Shown: one piece after another, positions 42,560-46,005 of the stretch
Numbering within the stretch: the stretch's first letter is position 1
How the letters are laid out: each line of letters opens with the position of its first letter
Assembly (NCBI GenBank): GCA_035374585.1
Contig: DAOSPF010000024.1
Coordinates: 1-46,005 of the forward strand
Source: JAKPQD01 sp029572965
GTDB taxonomy: Bacteria > Bacteroidota > Bacteroidia > Bacteroidales > DTGW01
Reading direction: 5' to 3'
Length of the DNA: 46,005 bases
Made by a program: the position numbers and the translations under genes
The notes under the pieces: model-generated
Told to the model about the DNA's origin: nothing
Database searches by the model: none
The model's input: only the letters and a program-made list of their open reading frames with translations

Positions 42560-43795
42560 AAATGCTTGCGCAAAATCGGCAATAATATCCTCTGTTTCCT
42601 CAATACCTACTGATAGTCGGATTAATCCTTCATTAATGCCCATAGCCCTTTGCTGTTCAGGGGTAAAATCACAATAAATAGTAGAAGCCGGATGGATTAT
42701 CAGGGTTTTATTATCGCACATATTAGTAGCACGTTTTACCAATTTCAGCCTGTTGATAAACTTCATACATTTCTCAGCGCTCTCAAGCTCAAATGACATA
42801 AGTCCCCCAGGAAGGGCTGTAAACTGTTTTCGGCAAACAGCCTCATACTTTGATCCTTTCAAAGCAGGATAATTAACCGTTTTCACCTCTGCATTATTGC
42901 TCAACCAGGTGGCCACAGCCAAAGCATTGGCAGCCATACGCTCAAACCGTAACTGCATAGTTTCAATTCCCAAACTTTGCAAATATGCATTGAACGGAGA
43001 AAGACAACCTCCTGTATTACGCAGTATATCTTTCCTCAAACGGGCTAAAAAAGTCAATTGCCCAGATGTAGGGACAAAAGGCTTCAACTTTGGGTTATTC
43101 TCCCAATTATATGTGCCATGGTCTATAACCAAACCTCCAATTACAGCAGCTCCGCTTGAAATATACTTAGTTGACGAAACCAGGCTGATATCAATACCGA
43201 ACTTACGGGCATTGAACATATTGGGAGGCGTAAGGGTAGTATCTCCCAAAACTACAAGGTTATGTTTATGAGCAATAGCAGATATTGACCCAACATCTGC
43301 TATTTCAACAAAAGGATTATTAAGCACTTCGAACAGCACAGCACGTGTATTGCCATCAATAAGAGGTTCTATTGTTTCGGGTTTTGTGAAATCTGCATAT
43401 TTAAAGGATATTCCAAAATTATTCAGGGTGGACTCATACAAAGCAACAGTATTGCCAAAAAGCTTGTTGGTAGTAACAATATTGTCACCAGCTTTGCAAA
43501 CGTTCATTATTGCAGCAGAAACAGCAGCCATACCTGAAGAAAAAGCTACAACCCCAATAGCTTCGGTAATGCTTTTTACCTGCAACTCAAAATGCTCAAC
43601 AGTTGGGTTTGCTGTACGTGAATAAGCAGGGGCAATCATTGTGCCATTAAAAGCACCGGCAATACTTTCGGCCGATTCAAACTCAAATGCCGAACAGCCA
43701 TATATAGGTGTTTGAAGCGCCCCATAGGCATCAGGCCTGGATAATGCTGCATGTAACAAACGAGAGTGAAACCCTTTCAAATCTTTATTTCCCAT
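42551..43795 (-). CDS. Cys/Met metabolism PLP-dependent enzyme
   Basis: The 414-residue protein is a fold-type I trans-sulfuration enzyme. The opening RLLHAALSRPDAYGALQTPIYG, FSSGMAAVSAAIMN, and the Schiff-base Lys in LVSSTKYISSGAAVIGG are typical, with RLSVGIEETEDIIADFAQAF closing the chain. It could be O-acetylhomoserine sulfhydrylase, cystathionine gamma-synthase or methionine gamma-lyase; sequence alone does not decide. An Rrf2 regulator lies 54 bases upstream on the same strand and may control it. Confidence 0.9.
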   Translation of the reverse strand: MGNKDLKGFHSRLLHAALSRPDAYGALQTPIYGCSAFEFESAESIAGAFNGTMIAPAYSRTANPTVEHFELQVKSITEAIGVVAFSSGMAAVSAAIMNVCKAGDNIVTTNKLFGNTVALYESTLNNFGISFKYADFTKPETIEPLIDGNTRAVLFEVLNNPFVEIADVGSISAIAHKHNLVVLGDTTLTPPNMFNARKFGIDISLVSSTKYISSGAAVIGGLVIDHGTYNWENNPKLKPFVPTSGQLTFLARLRKDILRNTGGCLSPFNAYLQSLGIETMQLRFERMAANALAVATWLSNNAEVKTVNYPALKGSKYEAVCRKQFTALPGGLMSFELESAEKCMKFINRLKLVKRATNMCDNKTLIIHPASTIYCDFTPEQQRAMGINEGLIRLSVGIEETEDIIADFAQAFGQ

Positions 43796-43849
43796 TGTTT
43801 TTCTTTTATCTTTATTCTTCTTTAACTTCCTCGATTTTCCGTATTCTTC

Positions 43850-44281
43850 CTAAATATAAAACATCTCATTATCCCCCAACATTTCCATCTTTTCTACCAA
43901 CGATGCAAGAGTAATATTTTCAAAAAAACGCCCCACCGATTCGTCCATCTCGTCAAACATTGCACGCAAAACCAGGTCTGTATGCAAAGCCGGCTCATTG
44001 TATGGTGGCTGAAACCCTTTACTGTCAGACTCTACGGCTACAATAATGCTTTTAATAGTAATTTTTGAAGGTGAATTGCCAATTAAATATCCACCTCCCG
44101 CACCACGCTTTGACTTCACAATGCCATTTGATTTGAGCATAGCAACGATGCTTTCCAAAAACTTTTCCGAAATATTCTCCTTATGAGCCAACCCTGCTAC
44201 TGTCAGCCTTCCATTGGCAGGCAACGTTGCAAGGTTCAGCATGAACTTCAAAGCATAAAACGATTTATTGGTAATTTTCAT
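43850..44281 (-). CDS. Rrf2 family regulator without cluster cysteines
   Basis: The 143-residue protein has the winged-helix Rrf2 fold: MKITNKSFYALKFMLNLA, then VAGLAHKENISEKFLESIVAMLKSNGIVKSKRGAGGGYLIG. IscR and NsrR bind an iron-sulfur cluster through three Cys; this protein has no Cys at all, so it cannot. It is thus closer in type to CymR, the cysteine-metabolism repressor. The gene downstream is a Cys/Met PLP enzyme, which fits. It follows aroK by 26 bases. Confidence 0.92.
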   Translation of the reverse strand: MKITNKSFYALKFMLNLATLPANGRLTVAGLAHKENISEKFLESIVAMLKSNGIVKSKRGAGGGYLIGNSPSKITIKSIIVAVESDSKGFQPPYNEPALHTDLVLRAMFDEMDESVGRFFENITLASLVEKMEMLGDNEMFYI

Positions 44282-44307
44282 CCGTATGCAAGATTAAAAC
44301 ACAAATT

Positions 44308-44856
44308 TTATACCTTCTTGGCAGCCTGCATCATATTGAGTGCAGTCATAATTCGCGAAACGGTAGTTTGCGGATTAATATCGTCGGTGAGAATAACAAT
44401 TCTGGACTTGCCATAAAAAGGTTCCCTTATCTTTAATGTTTTTTCAATATATTCAGCTAACTCTGATTCTGTTTTGCCTGCCAATAAAGGCCTTGACAAT
44501 CTTGCCTTCTCCGAAAGGCTCATTAACCTATGAGCCAAAGCTTTTGCTGACATTTTAAGATAAATAGTAATGCCGTATTGGTTCATCCATTCCATATTGT
44601 CGAAAAAACATGGCGCCCCACCACCAGTGGCAATAAGCAGCTTCTCCTTCTTACCTAATATGTGCAGCGTGTCTTTTTCAATTTCCCGAAAAGCATTTTC
44701 TCCCTTTGTAGCAAAAATCTGGCTAATAGCCATCTGCTGCTGCTCTTCAATAACAGCATCCATATCAACCAGTTGCAGGCCGAGCTCCTGGGCAAGCATT
44801 TTCCCAATAGTAGATTTGCCGCAACCCATAAAACCAACCAGAAAAATATTCGTCAT
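44308..44856 (-). CDS. aroK: Shikimate kinase
   Basis: The enzyme phosphorylates shikimate with ATP on the way to aromatic amino acids. Walker A is GFMGCGKSTIGK at residues 9-20; the shikimate contacts are seen as Asp in LVDMDAVIEEQ, Arg in ENAFREIEKDTL and ATGGGAPCF; the lid Arg is in ARLSRPLLAGK. The length of 182 residues is normal. A -7 box lies at 44874-44881. It begins a group aroK-rrf2-Cys/Met enzyme on the minus strand. Confidence 0.95.
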   Translation of the reverse strand: MTNIFLVGFMGCGKSTIGKMLAQELGLQLVDMDAVIEEQQQMAISQIFATKGENAFREIEKDTLHILGKKEKLLIATGGGAPCFFDNMEWMNQYGITIYLKMSAKALAHRLMSLSEKARLSRPLLAGKTESELAEYIEKTLKIREPFYGKSRIVILTDDINPQTTVSRIMTALNMMQAAKKV

Positions 44857-44873
44857 ATTCTAACTTTTTGAGT

Positions 44874-44881
44874 CAAAAGTA
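44874..44881 (-). promoter_or_regulatory. Bacteroidota -7 box for aroK
   Basis: The minus strand reads TACTTTTG, matching TAnnTTTG, 17 bases before the aroK ATG. The divergent box at 44915 serves the other side. Confidence 0.6.
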
Positions 44882-44914
44882 CTTGTTTTAGCCCAATTAG
44901 CCCCAGAAAATACT

Positions 44915-44922
44915 TAATTTTG
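44915..44922 (+). promoter_or_regulatory. Bacteroidota -7 box for the nucleotidyltransferase gene
   Basis: TAATTTTG matches TAnnTTTG. Transcription would start near 44929, about 20 bases before the TTG start codon at 44949. Confidence 0.55.
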
Positions 44923-44948
44923 TTCGATACACTCTTTCCTTATTTCAA

Positions 44949-46005
44949 TTGGAGAACCTCGATTACATACATTCGTTAATAAACCTCTGTTTTGCAGAAA
45001 ACAAAGAGTCCTTTGTCCATTCATACAATGAACTGCAACAAAAAAGCAACTGGAAAAACATTGCAAAAGTCAACTTTCTGCTTCCGCTTGTCTTTTATCG
45101 TGCCAAAAAACTGGGAGCATTATCTGCATTGCAACAAAAAGACTCAGAACTGGCAGATAAACAGTTGAAAAGGGCTTCAGTGAAAAATTTAAAGCTAAAC
45201 CATGCTTTTTCAAAGCTTTATACTATTGCCCTCAACAACAATATTGAAATTACAGCAATCAAAGGCGTGTACCTGCAGCACTACTTGTACCCAGAGTCTT
45301 ATCTGAGACAAATGGTAGATATCGACATCCTTGTTGCCGCAAGCAAAGTAGAAGAACTCCGCAAAAAACTGGTCATCGAAGGCGCTATTCCCATTACTGT
45401 GCATCAAAGCCGCTTTATAGAAAGCCTTTTGCACCAAATTTCGCCAATTAAGCTAAACGATGTCAGTATTGAAATACATCGCAACCTCTTTGATTCGTTT
45501 GATGAATTTGTTTGTCCTGAAGCCCTGATAGCAAGCAACAGCAGGGTCGAAACCCTTTCAGGCCACAAGGTAAAAGTGCTGAACAATGAGTTTTTGCTGG
45601 TTTATTTGTGTTGCCACGTATTTAACACCATCAGGGGCGGAAGTCTCAGGTTAATATCACTAATAGATATTTTTCTCCTGTTGAATAAAAGTAACATCAA
45701 TGTTGAGCAATTAAACAGCATTGCCAAAGAAATGAACGCTACGTTAGCGTTACAAAATATTTTGTACTTAGTAAGTAAGTTGTTTAAGGTGGAGACCCCA
45801 TGTTGTCCCTCAACTCCTGAAAATATTGAACTTTTTCCTATCAGCCTGGATTATGCCATAAAGATTTTCTTGTCCGAACAACCTCCATTTGACACAAGCC
45901 ACTATTTTACTAAATTCAAAAAAATAAACGGATTTAAAAATAAAACGAAATATATATTACACGCTGTTTTCCCTCAACAAGAATATATAAAAAATAGGTA
46001 TTTAC
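44949..46005 (+). CDS. Nucleotidyltransferase family protein (NTP_transf_5-like), cut by the window end
   Basis: An open frame runs from 44949 to the end of the window (352 codons, no stop). It begins with TTG and reads M-ENLDYIHSLINLCFAEN; no ATG precedes it after the upstream stop at 44898-44900. The core KGVYLQHYLYPESYLRQMVD, followed by IDILV, has the DxD of the nucleotidyltransferase family sometimes called putative nucleotidyltransferase 5, found beside polysaccharide or aspartate-kinase-like genes. Later SIEIHRNLFDSFDEF and YLCCHVFNTIRGGSLRLISLIDI fit the same family. The C-terminus is missing. Confidence 0.8.
   Translation, partial: MENLDYIHSLINLCFAENKESFVHSYNELQQKSNWKNIAKVNFLLPLVFYRAKKLGALSALQQKDSELADKQLKRASVKNLKLNHAFSKLYTIALNNNIEITAIKGVYLQHYLYPESYLRQMVDIDILVAASKVEELRKKLVIEGAIPITVHQSRFIESLLHQISPIKLNDVSIEIHRNLFDSFDEFVCPEALIASNSRVETLSGHKVKVLNNEFLLVYLCCHVFNTIRGGSLRLISLIDIFLLLNKSNINVEQLNSIAKEMNATLALQNILYLVSKLFKVETPCCPSTPENIELFPISLDYAIKIFLSEQPPFDTSHYFTKFKKINGFKNKTKYILHAVFPQQEYIKNRYL

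Overview
The window looks like a chromosome segment of an AT-rich Bacteroidota bacterium, most likely an anaerobic member of the Bacteroidales or a relative. The support is: a fused LpxC/FabZ in an HD-lpxD-lpxC/fabZ-lpxA block; a hybrid two-component regulator (HTCS); type IX secretion parts (a type B sorting domain and PorP/SprF); DUF1573 and DUF2807 lipoproteins; many -7 boxes of the Bacteroidota form TAnnTTTG; and almost no Shine-Dalgarno sites. No tRNA, rRNA or CRISPR array was seen.

Layout. 1-800: end of a CheW-like gene and a stand-alone CheY-like receiver. 804-7120: nadD, a large exported protein of unknown function, a 123-bp MITE-like element, prfA, pyrF and an M24 peptidase. 7122-9712: an AraC regulator, a cupin and a YjdF-family protein, then a secreted polysaccharide deacetylase. 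9780-14427: lipid A genes with an HD-domain phosphohydrolase. 14847-17982: class I fumarase, an ArsC-like protein, and prfB with its programmed frameshift. 18040-22242: the HTCS. 22519-26492: aminotransferase, DUF1573 lipoprotein, folD and tgt. 26805-29157: glycosyltransferase, ECF sigma factor and rsmG. 29232-29862: a MntA/HepT toxin-antitoxin pair. 29947-32596: a SIMPL protein and a frameshifted sensory [FeFe]-hydrogenase-like transducer. 33295-37712: a four-gene type IX secretion locus. 37989-43795: DUF2807 lipoprotein, lpdA, DUF2797, a PIN toxin pair, a small methyltransferase and a Cys/Met-type PLP enzyme. 43850-46005: an Rrf2 regulator, aroK and a truncated nucleotidyltransferase.

How the genes fit together. 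Most are housekeeping genes for translation release, folate, NAD, pyrimidine, lipid A and shikimate metabolism. Three parts are more distinctive. First, two related exported proteins that share an unusual C-terminal tail stand before a type B sorting-domain protein and its likely PorP/SprF partner, which suggests a secreted surface structure. Second, a soluble protein joins ferredoxin clusters, a hydrogenase H-cluster domain and a methyl-accepting signalling domain, but its first ferredoxin motif is separated from the rest by a one-base frameshift. Third, intergenic DNA carries degenerate arrays with strict 7-, 14- or 8-bp phase, each of different sequence, several touching or overlapping stop codons, plus a MITE with perfect inverted and direct repeats.
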